Of a stretch of DNA of 64,000 nt, positions 12,323-25,090 are shown piece by piece. Position 1 is the first letter of the stretch; every line of letters begins with the position of its first letter. The position numbers were made by a program, and so were the translations under genes. Source of the stretch: Lonicera japonica (taxonomy: Eukaryota; Streptophyta; Magnoliopsida; Dipsacales; Caprifoliaceae); assembly GCA_021464415.1 (NCBI GenBank), contig CM038470.1:9188394-9252393 (forward strand), given 5' to 3'. The notes beneath the pieces are model-generated. The model searched no databases and was not told the DNA's origin. It saw only the letters and a list, made by a program, of their open reading frames with translations.

Positions 12323-15300
12323 TCTTGACAGAAAGGAGATTTGGGTGCAAGTTTTGTGGTTAACCATCTGTTCATGTACGTGACAGTCCACATATTTGGA
12401 CTCGCTTGTGCAATTTTGAAACTACCCTTTTGTTTTTCAAAGCAAATTATGAGAAAGGAATGGTCATAAAAGCAAATGTTTAATACATTAAGGGTGCGTT
12501 TGATTAAAAAACTGAAAAATGAACAGAAAAGCAATTAATTTTGATGAGAAGTTAGAAACTCATTTGGTAAGATGTTTTCTACCTTCTTCTTGTTTTTAAT
12601 GCAAAATTGTTCTTAACTGTAAGAATTTTAATCCATGGGAAACAGGAAACAGTGATAGAACATCTCACGAAATTACTTTATCTCCCTTTCGAACTTTTCA
12701 TGAAAAAACAATCAAGCAACTATCGATCCAATTATTTTCCAATGTCGTATCAAACGAACCATTCATTTACTCAGAGAAACCCGAGTATGGAACAGCCAGG
12801 ATCAAGTCTCACCAGTCACCGTCCCCCTTTGATTGATAGTTGCATTATTGCTTGTACTCAAGAAAAAAACAAAAGCTAAATGCTGGTAAAACTGGCCGCA
12901 ATCGCTATACATACACACACACACTAAAGAGGGCAATATTAATGGAGAAAGGAATTTATACATACAAATCCAAAGCCTCCAACTTTGAAAGTTTCTGATC
13001 CAGTGGCGAAGTTGTTGCAATACTTAGCAAGGAGGACTTTAACATAAGGGACCTCAAGAAAAGCAGCATCAATTTCCCCACTGATAAGAGCTTGTGGATA
13101 AGCATCCCCAGAAGTATATTTCTTGATATTGTTTGGGTGGAAACCTAACACATTTTCCAAGTACTTGGGCACAAATGAGTTTCCATCACACCCCACTTTT
13201 GCATTATTCCTTTTGAGGGTTTCAACATCAGCTACCTTTCGGTTAAGGTTTTGGAGGGTGAGGAATGAAGTCAAGCTAGCTGTGAAAGTTGATGTTATTA
13301 CTAAGGCCACAAATAGCCACACTACCACCACCATCTTTGCCACATTTGTATGCAATTTGTCACCTGCATTACAACATGTTTTAAGTTTCAACACATTGTT
13401 TTTTACACTTATACTGATATTCTAGGGCTCATTTTTCTTAATTTCTGAATGCCAGAATGAAAATTTTGGAAAATATTTTTCTTCGTTATTCATTCAATAC
13501 ACCAATGAATAGGTATTGTTTCTTCGAATCTATTAGACTCTCTCTCTCCCTGCCCATAAATATATCATTTGTAGAGCAAGTATACTTTGATGACCCTAAA
13601 TGTTTAAGTGCTTGGCACTTTGACGACAATAGTCACATTAGTGGTAGGCCAAACGAATTATTCGCAAGCCTACATGCTTCACGTATCTTTCTTAGCTACT
13701 CTGTCGTTACTATTTCCTCAAGTATGTGGTGTAGTGGTTAGGCGTTAAGAAGATGGGCTAGGTGCTTTTTGCTCCTTGTATCTTGAGGTCAAGTCCTCTG
13801 ATATAGTGTTTCTTATTGATCTAATAAGAATGGGGTATTCAAGTGCGGACCGGTCTTTTTTACGACGTTAAAATCATTGGGATATTTTTACGACGAAAAA
13901 AAGTTGTAAAAATGCTTGGTCTGGTCTGGTCCGTACCAGAAACAGACTATACATGTATACATAATTTGAAATTTTAGTTATATTCTAAACACCTTAATGT
14001 CTTTCTAAACAAAGAGTTTAAAGACAGAAGAAAGGTGTTATTTAAATTAAACGTGCTTTATTTTATAAGTTTGACACTATATGTAAAAAGTTATCTAGAC
14101 TTTGGCTACAATTCGAAGTAAATTATTATCAACCAAGTTATGAAAAAACTTGAATGCCATGTTATGTGTTATTAAAATGTGTGTAAGATTTTGCTTGATG
14201 GACACACACTAATCTAAGAGTAAAAACAGGATATTAAAATGCAGTACTGCCAAATTAAGAATCCATGCGTGACTTCAACACTTTCTGAAGAATATTCTAT
14301 TTCAACGTAATCCATGTTTGTTGTCGTGAAATTTTATACATTTATTACCTCCTAAAAAATAAACTTAACCCATAACTTTATATATGCATAGAGAGAGAGG
14401 AGGGGAGGGGGGGGGGGATACTAATCTTACCTTGTAATGATGTGAAGAGAGTAGTGAACGCTAGCCAAACAGTGGTTCCAAATCTGTTGTTGCTTTGAAA
14501 ATCTCGATTGTTGTTTCTCTCAATAAACCACACGACAAATCCATTGTAAAGATTGATGACAAAGGTGGCAACCCACATGCCGGTGGTGAAAGGCTTCTTG
14601 AAGAGCCACTGTCTTTTAGTTTTTTGCCGCGGATATGCTACAATCTGTATGCCTGACTCCGTGTACGGCTGTGAGAACTCTCCGTACTTGCACCGGTTTG
14701 CCACTATTGCTATGTCTCCTATTGCACCATCGAATACCTATTCAAATTCAACATTTGTATCCTTCCTTCAGATAAAAGTGGTAAACAATCGAGATTACGG
14801 ACTGGAAGGATGGGATTCGAACCTCATGATCAGATGGTTAATTGTAAGGAGACAAGTTTTAACTATGACGTATGGTTAAATACGTTATCTTTCCTTTCTT
14901 TACTTTCTTACAGGGGACAAAGATAAAAAGCTGCACTTGCAATTAGTAAGACTCAAATTTGAACTTCCATGTTTGACAAGTGGTCCCTTTACCACCAAAA
15001 CAATCCAATAGCTCAAAATGCTCTCTTTTAATACTCAAGTATTTCAAGAATTTGGCGATACTTGAACATGTTAAAAGAGTTTTAAATATTTTGAGGTCCA
15101 TATCCCATTAAGTAGGGATACGTCGTAAATGATAAGTTCTTAATAGTTTAAACTTTTATGCGAGATGATATAAACATCTCCGATCCATAGACTGCAAAAG
15201 TTTGTTCTCAAAATTGTACCCAAGGCTAAGGGAACAAAGCGGCACTTTGAAGAGTTTTACTTTCTTTAAACTCTGATATACTTTTCACTTTGCCAATTAA

Positions 15301-17637
15301 TATAATATTATATTAATTTATTAAAAGTAAATTGTCCTTTTAACAATTCAAGAGTGAGCATTCTCTCTAATCTCTTCAAAACTTGACGAGTGACGTGGCG
15401 ATTTGAAGTCGCTATTGGAGCCTACAAATCATAAGTGCCTCTTCAAATACTTTTTCACACATGATTTGAAAGAAAAGTAATAGATAAAAGTAGAAAGATC
15501 AACAGCACCTTGCGTTCAATCTGCTGCACTAATGAATCATAAGTCCCATCAAATTGAATCAGACGGTAATTCAAGTTGTAATTCAAGTTGTCACGTAGAA
15601 GCTCAACAACTGCTTTGAATACATCAATTGAGAACCCTTCAGCAATTGGATCACCCCCACTATTATTATGTCTCCACCACACAAAATCACTAAAGGTTGT
15701 ATAAGCAGGCACTCCTAGTTTCAGTTGATTCCCATATGTAGGAACATCCCACCCTTTAGGTACAAACCAAGCCCCACCGGGCCAGTAAATTTGCCCAAGA
15801 ATCTTCATCAAATGGCTGTAATTATTACCCTCTCCAATGCTTGCCGAGAAACCCGATCCGTCCGACCAGTACCCGATCTCTCTATAACTATGCCCCACAA
15901 CATTGATGATTCGAAATAGATCCGATGGTGCTAGTTTACTGCCTGCTAAGTCGAACTTGCCAGCCAAACCTTTAAAACTAATCTGATTGATATCACCAAG
16001 AAAGTTCCAGCCAGCATTATTGATTGTCGAATTCTCAGTATTTAATCTAGCCACCAGTGTTAGTGCTACAGCCCGCACCGCATCATAGGCCTGTAACGCA
16101 TTAGTCCCAGGCTCAGTATATGGGTCGTGGGGGTAATGCGTTCGAAATTTGGCCATAAACCTGGAAGAGAATTCTTTATACTCAATTTGGGGGTGGGGAT
16201 AGTAGCTCTTTACTCCTAATACGCCTTGCATAGCGGAAATCACTGACGCGTTGAGTGAGTCTACTCGGCTAGTGATGGTATCGGTAGTAATCCAGACGTA
16301 TTCTTCTTCCATCATTCCCATTTCTTTTGCCTCCAAGAACAAATTGGCGGCTACTTCTGAGGAGGCATGTACTATAAAAACCCGACACTGTTTCTTTTTA
16401 AGGTTAAAAAGTTTTTCGGATAAGGAATAACGTGAAAACGGGGGAAGAATTACGAAGTCATCTATGTCGGAGTTTACTTTGTGGAGAGATGTGATGAGGT
16501 GTGGGATTATGTTGTTTAAGGTTTCTTCGTATATTAAGGTTACTTTGCGCCATTTCCAGCTTTGAACAATGGCTGCTATGGCTTTCATTTGCGAGTGTTG
16601 GCTACGCGCTACACTGACAAGGAATGGCCATTGTTGAGGGGCCCAGAGGGGGATGTCGTTTGCTAAGGAAAGAAGAGGGACTTGATATTTGTTGGCAACT
16701 TCAGCAACCGAGAGAGTTTCTTCCCATCTGTTTAATCCTAGGATTACTCTTGCTCGGTGCTTGCTAATGAGCTTCTTAGCTGCAAAATTATTTTATCACT
16801 GTAAGCCAGATTAGTGTGGTGTGAGTGAATCAAACATGTGGTTCAATAGACTGCACGTAGATGGTTTTTCATTTAAATATATTGCTTAGTAACAGTTAGG
16901 TGGACAATGGTGACAAGTAAAAGTTGGTCTTTACTTTTAAGTGTGTAATTGAGTCATATTAATAGGTAGAAAACACCATCTTTTCATTTAAAAGGCCAAC
17001 CGGCCAAATATACAATTTATATTTTCCTTGCAAACCGACCCTTCAACAACATTTGCACATAATCAAATATAGCCTATATTAATACTGGAACGTTTAACTC
17101 AAAAACAAATGTAATAAGTGGCAAGGCTCCGAGATTTTGTATAATTCCTCTTAGTTAAAAGTGTTTTAAGATTAACTATTATTCCTTGTGTAACCTGCAA
17201 TTTGTCACTTCACTAGGTTTTACGAATAATAACTGCAATGAAAGAACTCATTTTTCTTTTTTGGCAGGGAGTACCACATTCTTTTAGAATATCATATCCC
17301 ACTTTAGTTAGGTGAAATGAAAATATCTTTAATAAGAGTTTTTTTTTTTTTTTTTTTTCGAGTTCTCACCAGAGGCGACTGCTCTGATAGGATCCCCGCC
17401 AGAATACAGTATGTGCAATGCGATGCCTGGATAGTGAGAGGCTGCATTGGAATCCGAAACGGCCATCTCCATTGCAACTTTCTCTTCTTTACCAACGAGC
17501 AAAGTGTAATCTAAAATAGCACCCACGCTAAGCTTCACATCCTCGCTAGCAGTAAAAGTCGATGGCAAAATTACAAAAATAAAGAGGAACAAGAAAGCCG
17601 CAAGGTGGCCAAAGTATCCCACCATTTTTTCTTTCAC
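11909..17637 (-). CDS. GLR: Glutamate receptor-like cation channel (plant GLR, clade 2-like), intact
   Basis: Five exons on the minus strand: 17637-17370, 16779-15509, 14737-14431, 13363-12966 and 12220-11909. All borders are GT-AG and phases agree, giving 851 residues. Residues 1-30 form a signal peptide. Residues about 45-400 are the amino-terminal receptor-family domain. The ligand-binding S1 half starts near LGVPAYTTFSDFVWW. M1 is about 563-585, the pore loop about 598-614 (TTLFTSLQG) and M3 about 625-651, with TFTASLTSFLTLQ, the plant form of the iGluR gate motif. S2 follows, and M4 is about 800-824. The protein should be a ligand-gated, calcium-permeable channel subunit in the plasma membrane or endomembranes. 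Length and intron pattern fit plant GLRs; clade 2 is my estimate. A second Met at codon 5 is an alternative start. A broken copy lies 2.2 kb upstream in the same orientation. Confidence 0.93.
12489..12766. mobile_element. Possible MITE in GLR intron 4
   Basis: The left end GGGTGCGTTTGAT and the right end ATCAAACGAACC are inverted matches around a non-coding interior. Remnants of the same sequence ('tctcactaaatcactt', 'ggtgttcgttt') sit in the matching intron of the GLR pseudogene, so the insertion appears older than the duplication. No target duplication could be fixed. Confidence 0.35.
13722..13840 (+). mobile_element. tRNA-derived SINE-like unit in GLR intron 3
   Basis: An A-box-like GTGGTGTAGTGGTTAGGCG (13726-13744) and a B-box-like TTGAGGTCAAGTCCTCTG (13783-13800) are spaced as in a tRNA-related SINE head. 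The tail runs to about 13840. It lies in the intron between GLR exons 3 and 4, in the opposite orientation to the gene. Confidence 0.4.
13845..13953. mobile_element. Possible small MITE, relative of the one near 23.4 kb
   Basis: Ends with 'gtgcggaccggtc' and 'ggtctggtccgtac' are inverted relatives, and the interior has 'tttttacgacg' repeated. Similar words (TTTTTACGACG and inverted 'ggac..ggtc') occur at 23400-23545. No target duplication is clear. Confidence 0.3.
14790..14885 (-). mobile_element. tRNA-derived SINE-like unit in GLR intron 2
   Basis: On the minus strand, TGAGGTTCGAATCCC (B-box; plus coordinates 14812-14826) follows 'catagttaaaacttgtctcc' (A-box-like). The same unit sits at the matching place in the pseudogene copy (B-box at 21485-21499), so it was already in this intron before the GLR duplication. 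Confidence 0.5.
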
Positions 17638-17684
17638 TTTCTCTTTCAGAATATCCTCCGACTTAACTGCTGAGGTTTAGACAT

Positions 17685-17703
17685 TCATATATGTATATAT
17701 ATT
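17685..17703 (-). promoter_or_regulatory. Probable TATA box of the GLR gene
   Basis: On the minus strand the sequence reads AATATATATACATATATG, about 50-65 bp before the GLR ATG at 17637. The leader would then be short. Motif only. Confidence 0.35.
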
Positions 17704-17859
17704 GAGCCTAGTGAAGTTTGTCTAGAAGTCCAATGTATACCTCTCTAAAAGTCTAATGTTGTTGCCATTGTCCTTTGTCCAAAGGAGGTTGACGATATTA
17801 CCAACAATAGATGAGAAAAATTTATCTTAAAAATGCCAGCTGACTTCCCAATTTTTCTA

Positions 17860-19800
17860 TTATGTTAGAAAAGTCTGCCAACATTAGCAGACAAATAAAA
17901 TGGCCGACTGAGATGAGAGTTCACACTTTTCAAGACTATGGCTTCATCGTATCATCCTCAAATGGCACAGCCCTTGCATTCTGTCCACATTTTTATCAGA
18001 ACATTTCACTTTTAGACAAGTGTAAGATGCATAGCAAACTTAGGGGTTGTTTGTTTCAACCATTTAAGTTTTTAGATTTAAGTGTTATTAAAGTTGTTTG
18101 TTTGGCAAAAAAATTAAGTGACTTACCATTTAAATCCAAAAAATTAAGCGGCAAGGTAGCTTCTTAAATTTGAAAACTTAAAACACCCCATTACAAAATA
18201 CCTATTTTACTCTTTTTAAAACTTAAAACATCCTCCTCAAAATACTTAATAAGGGCAAAATTGTCATATTAAAAAAAATTGTTTTCAAATGTGTTATATT
18301 CAAATAAACAACATTTTTTCAGTTTCAATTTTCAGTTCAGTTTTCAATTTTAATTTTCAGTTGTTTTATCAAACGTCACATTAGAGGTTGCTTCTGACAA
18401 AAGAAAAGGATATTAAAGACAACTATAGGTCAAATAACAAACTTTAAAGGCTTAAAATGTAAATTACACAAAACTATGACTTCATCTTATAGTTCTAGCA
18501 CCAAGATTCAAGAACCCCCCACGAAACCCAAAATCCTAAATATAAAATATATTAAAACAAAAAATTAATAAAAACATACCATACTCAAATTAGATATTAG
18601 GAGGCAGAGCAAGCTAATATTGGTATCTTTTTCTACTTTATAAGGAGAATATAACACTAAAATACCGGTTTTTGAAAATGAAAGGGGGGGCAATTGACCC
18701 TCTGCCCCTATCCAGAACGATATCGATTAAGCTAGTGGTGCTACGCTTAATTGAAGTTAATTTAACGAAAGCAATTCCACAGAGTGCAATCTTGCATACA
18801 ATAGAAGCAGTGATGAAAACCTGAACTTTGCGTTTGAGCATGCTACAATGAGCTTTACCTTAGCAGTTGCATGCTGCCAAAAAGCATTTAACAAGCTTCC
18901 ACATTTATCTAAGGAAAAGACCAGTCAGACAAATATTTGCAGAATCTAGCACTGCACAGCAGCAAAATCTAAGGAAACCATAGCCACAGTAAATTCCTGG
19001 TTCAAAATGAAGGATCAGTGCAACTAAATTTATTCTTCATTTCTTGTCCTTCGTTCTTTTCCTCGGTAACTTCCTTCAATCCCTCTTTGGTTCGAATTTT
19101 TCGTTCTTTCCTAGAATTCTAAATTGCTAAATCTACAAAATAATCTCGCTATTCGTGTCAAAGAGTTTGAATCACCATACATCCATTTCCTTCACCAGAA
19201 TTCGAAGTTCATGTGTGAAACAATAAGATGAGTAGAAGAACGAACTTTCAATTCAAACGTGCACATACAACAATTAAGATAGTTAATGAGCGACTCTCAA
19301 GTATTATTCCCAATTTTCATAAAAACTGAAGATAATAAATTCGTAAGCATCTTTTTACAAATTTAGTTCTGTACACTGTATGATATAACTTTCACTACAT
19401 CAAATGAGAATTTGTGAATAAGTGATTGTCTGATAATGAGCAAGGAATATCCGTCTTTCCGTTAAACATGATGGAGCAAAGCGTATAGCTGCTCAATGGC
19501 AAGAACCAAAAGCAGTTATCCCAAATAAGATGCAGAAATATACAATTAGTTTCGCTAAAAGAAGTGAAAGGGCTGTGATGCCTGCAGAATCTAGAACAAT
19601 GTCGAGCTCCAAACACCCTGTTAATGATGAATTCTATGATAAATGGCAACAGGAGAGCGATGGGGGAGAGAACACGAATCAGAAATTTGCAAAAACCCTG
19701 CTTAGGGCCACAGGTGATAGCAAGATGGCGATTCGGCATGACTGATGAAATTTTTCACCCCCTTTTGTTTTGAAACTTATCTTTTCATTTTTGAATTATG
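17860..19800. repeat. 5' flank of the intact GLR, shared with the pseudogene copy
   Basis: Segments here match segments at 23705-25090 in order. Examples are 'atggccgactgagatgagagtt' (about 17900 and 23732), 'gcttcatcgtatcat' (17941 and 23770), 'acgaaagcaattccaca' (18764 and 23973), 'cctagaattctaa' (19110 and 24344) and 'tgaaacttatcttttca' (19772 and 25063). The duplicated block therefore includes at least 2 kb upstream of each GLR copy. No gene is supported here; a 71-codon open frame at 19530-19745 is not preserved in the other copy. Confidence 0.65.
18042..18388. mobile_element. Probable hAT-like MITE
   Basis: Begins near TTAGGGGTTGTTTGTTT and ends near 'atcaaacgtcacattagagg'. The interior has 'gatttaagtgttattaaagttgtttgttt', which is matched by 63817-63845 at the end of the window. 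It is absent from the corresponding 5' flank of the GLR pseudogene, so it either inserted after the duplication or was lost there. A target duplication was not resolved. Confidence 0.4.
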
Positions 19801-19881
19801 AGAAATATTCATTTAATGACCTTTTAACATGCTTTTTAGAAGCAAATTTAAAGTTTCCGTAGTAATTGGCCGCCTACTCCC

Positions 19882-22800
19882 CCACTGGGGATAGCTTGCT
19901 ATTGAGGTTCCTTTGGAAGAGCACGTTGTTCTTCAGTTTCCCAAAAGTTTGTAATTAGCAATGCGAGTGTTGAAGTGAGCGTAGTGATGGCAACAAGAGC
20001 AGACAAGCTGTCGAGTCCAACACTATCGTGAACATAATCAGTTTGATTGGAGTTTGAGCCTTTGTGTGAAGATAGCATTAAATTCTCAAAGTGTCGTAAT
20101 GTTCCTGATTCAGATACGTTTAAAATAGCTGTTGATATGTCTCGAAGATATGGTGCTTCCTTTGTAAATACCTGCACACATATAGAGTGACAAATTCTTG
20201 CCTTCAGGGGGAGGGACGTACGATATATATATATATACATACTATATTCATATATATGATCCTTTACAGAAAGGACAATACTGTATAAGACACGTCACAT
20301 ATTTGAACGGAATGGTCATAATAGAAAATTTTAGTGGTGAGTTTTACTTATTTTTCATGAAAAACTTCTCTTACACATCCCTTCAAAAGTTTTATTCCAT
20401 GAAAATAAGAAAAAAAGTAATAGCAGATCTCACTAAATCACTTCAATATTTTTCCTACGTATCATAAAAATCAGGTGTTCGTTTAATCACCATATACAAA
20501 CACACATGAAAGAGAGCTAACAATATTAATGGAAAAAAGGAATTAATATGTACAAGTCCAAACCCGCCAACTTTGGAAGTTTCTCCAGTGGTGAAGTTGT
20601 TGCCGAACTTGGCAAGGACGACTTTAACAAAAGCCACCTCAAGAAAAGCAGCCTTAATTACCCCATTACAAGACCTGGTGGATAAGCATCCCCAGAAGTG
20701 TAATTCTTGATATTGTTTCGGTTAAATCAACACATTTACAGGTACTTTGGCACAAATGAGTTTCCATCACACCCCACTGTTTCGTTATTCCTTACGAGGA
20801 TCTCAACATCAATTACTTTTGAATTAAAGTTTTAGAGAGTGAGGAATGAGGTCAAGCTAGCTGTGAAAGTTTATGTTATTACCAAGGCAACAAATAGCCA
20901 CACTACCACCGCCATCTTTGCCACATTTGTATGCAATTTGTCACCTACAACATTTTTTAATGTTTCAACGCATGCGACATTTTTATTTTTTAGGGCTTAT
21001 TTTCCTTAATATCTGAATGCCTAAAGCTGAATGAATTTGTTTATTGTCGTGAAATTCATTATGTCCTAAAAAGAAATTGAACTCATAACTCGATATAAAC
21101 ATATATATATAGAGAGAGAGGGAGTATTAGTTTTACCTTGTAATGATGTGAAGAGAGTTGTGAAGGCTAGAAAATAGTGGTTCCAAATCTGTTGTTGTTT
21201 TGAAAATCTTGATTGTTCGTTCCCCTCGATAAACCACACTACAAATCCATTGTAAAGGTTGATGACAAAGGTTGCAACCCACATACCGGTGGTGAAAGGC
21301 TTCCTGAAGAGTCCCTGGCTTTTATTTTTTTGCCGTGCCTGTGCTACCATTTGTATACCCGACTCTGTGTACGGCTGGGTGAACTCTCCATACTGGCACC
21401 GGTTCACCACTATTGCTATGTCTCCTATTGCTCTCCGTCAAATGACTATTCAAATTCAACATATATAACCTTCTTTCAGATACTGGGATTTGAACCTCAT
21501 GATCAGATTGTTAATTGTAATGAGACAAGTTTTAATTATGACGTATGGTTAATTACGTGTTCTTTCTTTCTTTCTTTTATTTTCATTCTTTTAATTCTTT
21601 CTGAACAGACCTATAATATTATGTCAAAGGGAGGAGGATCAAATGATGCACTTGCAACTGGTAAAACACGCACTAGGAGTTGCATATTTAAAGAATTTGA
21701 CGATACTTCAAATTTTGAAGTCCATACAGAGTCAGCATTCTCTTTCTTCATAACTTGACGACTGACCTGGAGATTTGAGGTCTTTATTGGAGCCTAAAAA
21801 GTATCTTCCTTTTTTTTTGGACATTATCTAAAATGTACCTTATACATGCCTTTTTAAATACTTATTCATGCAGGGTCGAAGTGTTTTTTTTTACCAAACC
21901 CACTAATTTACACATTTTATACGAAAGAAGGAACAATTGAAAATGAAGGAAAGCAATAGATAAAAGTAGAAAGGAAGGCACTTTGTTGTCGATGTTCTGC
22001 ACCAATGAATTATAAGTCCCACTAAATTGAACCAGACGGTAATTCAACTTATCACGTAGAGGCTCAACAACTGCTCTGAATGCATCAATTGAGAGCCCTT
22101 CAGCAATTGGATCACCCTCACTATTATTATGTCTCCACCACACAAAATCAGTAAAAGTTGTATAAGCGGGCACTCCTAGTTTCAGTTGATTCCCATATGT
22201 TGATATGAATGAACATCCCACCCTTCAGGTACAAACCAAGCCCCACCGGGCCAGTAAATTTGCCCAAGAATCTTCATCAAATGGCTGTAATTATTACCCT
22301 ATACAATACTCGCCGGGCAACCTGATCTGTCCGACCAGTACCCGATCTCTCTATAACTCTTCCCCACAACATTGATGATTCAAAATAGATCCGATGGTAC
22401 TAGTTTACCGCATCCTAAGTCGAACTTACCAGCCAAACCTGTACAACTAATCTGATTGATATTTACCAAGAAAGTTCAAACCAGGATTATTGATTGTAGA
22501 ATTATCAGTATTTATCTAGCCACCAGTGTTAGAGCTACAGCCCGAACTGCATCATAGGCCTGTAACGCATTAGTCCCAGGCTCAATATATGGGTCTTTGG
22601 GGTAATGCGTGCAAAATATGGCCATAAACATAGAGGAGAATTCTTTGTACTCTTTGGGCGTAGGTATAGTTAGCTTTTTACTCCTAATACGTCGTGCATA
22701 GCCCAATGACAGGCGTGTTGAAAGTGTCAAAGATTATCTATTATTCAGTATGTAAGGCGCGATTTGTCACTTGTTTTACGAATAATTCAAAACAACTCTA

Positions 22801-23325
22801 CAAAATAATTGGGTTTTTTTTTTCATGAATATTCAACTAACCAATCAATCCATCATTGATTTATCCGATTACAAATCATAGAGCGCATGATCATGGATTG
22901 ATTTGTCCCCCCACCCCACCCGTTGCGACATTAAAGTTTGATAAACTTATAAAAAGGACATCTTAGTTTTCCGGTGTAGATTCCAACGGAAGATTTTTTT
23001 TTTCCAAAATCTAAATTTCCCCTTTAGGGTGATATGAAAAAAATTCTGAGTATTTTATCGTTGAGAAGAAGTGTGAGTTTTCACCTAGGGCAGCCGCTCT
23101 GACAGGAACCCTGCGAGAGTCCATTATGTACAATTCGATGCTGTAATGGTCAGAGGCTGCATTGGAATCTGCAACGGCCATCTCCATTGCAACTTTCTCT
23201 TCTTTCCCAATAAGCGAAGTGCAATCTAAATTAGCACCGATGTTTAATAGCGGTACGAGTTGATGGTGAAATTATGAAAATAAAGATGAACAAGAAAGCC
23301 CATAGGTGACCACGAAATCCCCCCA
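19882..23325 (-). pseudogene. Broken tandem copy of the GLR gene
   Basis: Exon-like blocks in the same order and orientation as the intact gene: last exon 20170-19896, fourth 20944-20559, third 21437-21138, second 22720-21985 and first 23325-23085. Damage is plain. In the M3 block two in-frame stops replace sense codons (TAA for Ser after VIT, TAA for Gln after FLTL). The C-terminal PQQQ run ends early at a TAG. The third block has compensating one-base shifts and a lost acceptor. The second block is frameshifted near 22205-22230 and lacks the first 190 or so codons (equivalent to 16240-16779 of the intact copy). The first block also carries indels. Some blocks, such as the M1 block, remain very close to the intact gene, which suggests a fairly recent duplication. 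No complete product is possible; partial transcripts are conceivable. Confidence 0.93.
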
Positions 23326-23395
23326 TTCTCTTTCAGAATCTCCTTTGACTAAACTGCCTAGGTTTAGGGATCCTAGTTTACGTTTTTATATATTT

Positions 23396-23548
23396 ATGGA
23401 AAATTTCCGGTATGGACAAGGCCTTACGGATTGATCATTTTTACGACGCCGAGAAACACACCCCAAGTGTTTTTACTACACAAAAGTATCGTAAAAGGAC
23501 CAATCCGTAAAGACCAATCCGTAAGGACTGATCCTTACCAAAAATGCT
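23396..23548. mobile_element. Possible small MITE upstream of the GLR pseudogene
   Basis: The left end has 'tttccggtatggacaaggcc' then 'ttacggattg'. The right end reverse-complements to 'tttttggtaaggatcagtcc' then 'ttacggattg'. So the ends are inverted repeats of about 30 bp with mismatches around a non-coding core. No firm target duplication. Confidence 0.45.
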
Positions 23549-23704
23549 CTGTATATATATAAACCAAGTGAAAGTGTGCCTAAAAGTCCAATGTTGTTGC
23601 TATGGTATTTTGTCCAAAAGGGTTGATATTACCAACATTTGAAGACAAAAAGTAATGTTAAAATTGCTAGCTGACTTTCCTATTTTTATATTCTCTTTGA
23701 AAAT

Positions 23705-25090
23705 TCTGCCAACATTGGCAAACAAATCAAATGGCCGACTGAGATGAGAGTTTAAGCTCTTCAAAATATGGCTTCATCGTATCATTCTCAAAATGGCAAT
23801 AACGCGGATCCAAGAAAGAAGGGTGAAGTACCCAAAATCGTAAATATTAAATATTTTACAACCAAAAAATTAACAAGGGCATTTACACGTACATATATAA
23901 TCTATTATTTGCATCTATCAAGAATGACATCAATTAAGTTTGTTTCGCTAGGCTTAATTACATTCTATTTACACGAAAGCAATTCCATAGAAAGATGTGA
24001 AACGTCTCTAATCCAGGCAGGGTAACAAGTAGATCTTGAAAGTTGAAATTATAATCCTGCATCACTAGAAGCAGTAATTAAAACCTGTCCTTTATATTTG
24101 ATTATGTTTCCTTCAATGAGGTTAACCTTTAGTGGTTACATGCAGCCCTAAGCATTTAACAAGTTTCCACCATTAATCACCTCGTACCTGGAAATAGAAG
24201 CAAAAAAGATAAACAGCAGGAGAAGAATATTTGTAGAATCTAACACTCGCAACTCCAACTAAATGTATTTTATGTTCCTTTCCTTCGATCTTTTCCTCAG
24301 TAGATTCTTTCAATCCCTCTTTAGTTTGAATTTTTGTTCTCTCCTAGAATTCTAACTTCGTAAATCTGAAAGAGCATCTCATTCACGTCAAGAGTTCGAA
24401 TCCCCGGCCATATGTCCGTTACCTTCACCAAAAGTCAGTTTATCTCTGAAATTGCCAATTTTGCATTCCAGGGAGACCCAAGAAAACCGAGGACTAAGGC
24501 CTCGTTTGGTTCACGGATTTTAGTACTCGGGAAAGGAAAGTCGTTCCTTTCCTTTGTTTGGTAAGCACAAATTCCGGAAACACTTTCCCGAGAGAGGGGA
24601 AAGTAGGGGGTAAAACCATTCCTCCCAAAACACATGGGATTGATTTTTCCATGTGATTTTCCAAGCATTTATTACACAAATTTTAGACAATAATACTCTT
24701 TCCTAAATACTTTACAAGGTTTACCAAACACAAGAAAGGAAATTTAACAGGAAATTTACTTTCCCACCTCCATGGGAAAGATAAGGGAATCGATTTCCTT
24801 TCCGTGAACCAAACGAGGCCTAAGAGGAAAGTAGATAGTAAGGCCCAGTCGGAAATTCATGTACTGTTGTTATAAATGATGGCATGTTCATGGATGGAAA
24901 CAGGGATTCATTGCAATGCTCATTTAGAGTACGAGTTAAACAGTACTAATGATCAAAATACTCAGAAATTTGCAGATCCAGAAATAAAAAACCCACCTAA
25001 GTTGGTATGCAGCTTCGCCTACCTAGGCCTCCCAGGGAAGTAGGATGGCGATTTGACAAGATTGAAACTTATCTTTTCACGTTTGAATTA
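23705..25090. repeat. 5' flank of the GLR pseudogene, duplicated from 17.9-19.8 kb
   Basis: This is the second copy of the flank described for 17860-19800. It is interrupted by the Harbinger-type MITE at 24498-24820. A B-box-like AGTTCGAATCCCC at about 24391-24403 has a decayed partner at about 19166-19178, possibly an old SINE shared by both copies. No gene is supported. Confidence 0.6.
24498..24820. mobile_element. Tourist-type (PIF/Harbinger) MITE, 323 bp
   Basis: The first 20 bases, GGCCTCGTTTGGTTCACGGA, are repeated perfectly in inverse at 24801-24820. A TAA target duplication flanks it (24495-24497 and 24821-24823). Both the TIR start and the 3-bp TAA site fit Tourist-like elements. 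The interior is non-coding and partly palindromic around 'ggaaag' and 'ctttcc' words. The perfect TIRs suggest a recent insertion. Confidence 0.88.

Noticed and set aside
19530..19745. 71-codon frame in the GLR flank
   Set aside because: The matching region of the duplicated flank (about 24.8-25.0 kb) does not keep the frame, so it is unlikely to be coding.
24391..24403. AGTTCGAATCCCC, as in a tRNA gene
   Set aside because: No A-box at the right distance and no cloverleaf; more likely a SINE remnant. The other B-box matches in the window are likewise not full tRNA genes.
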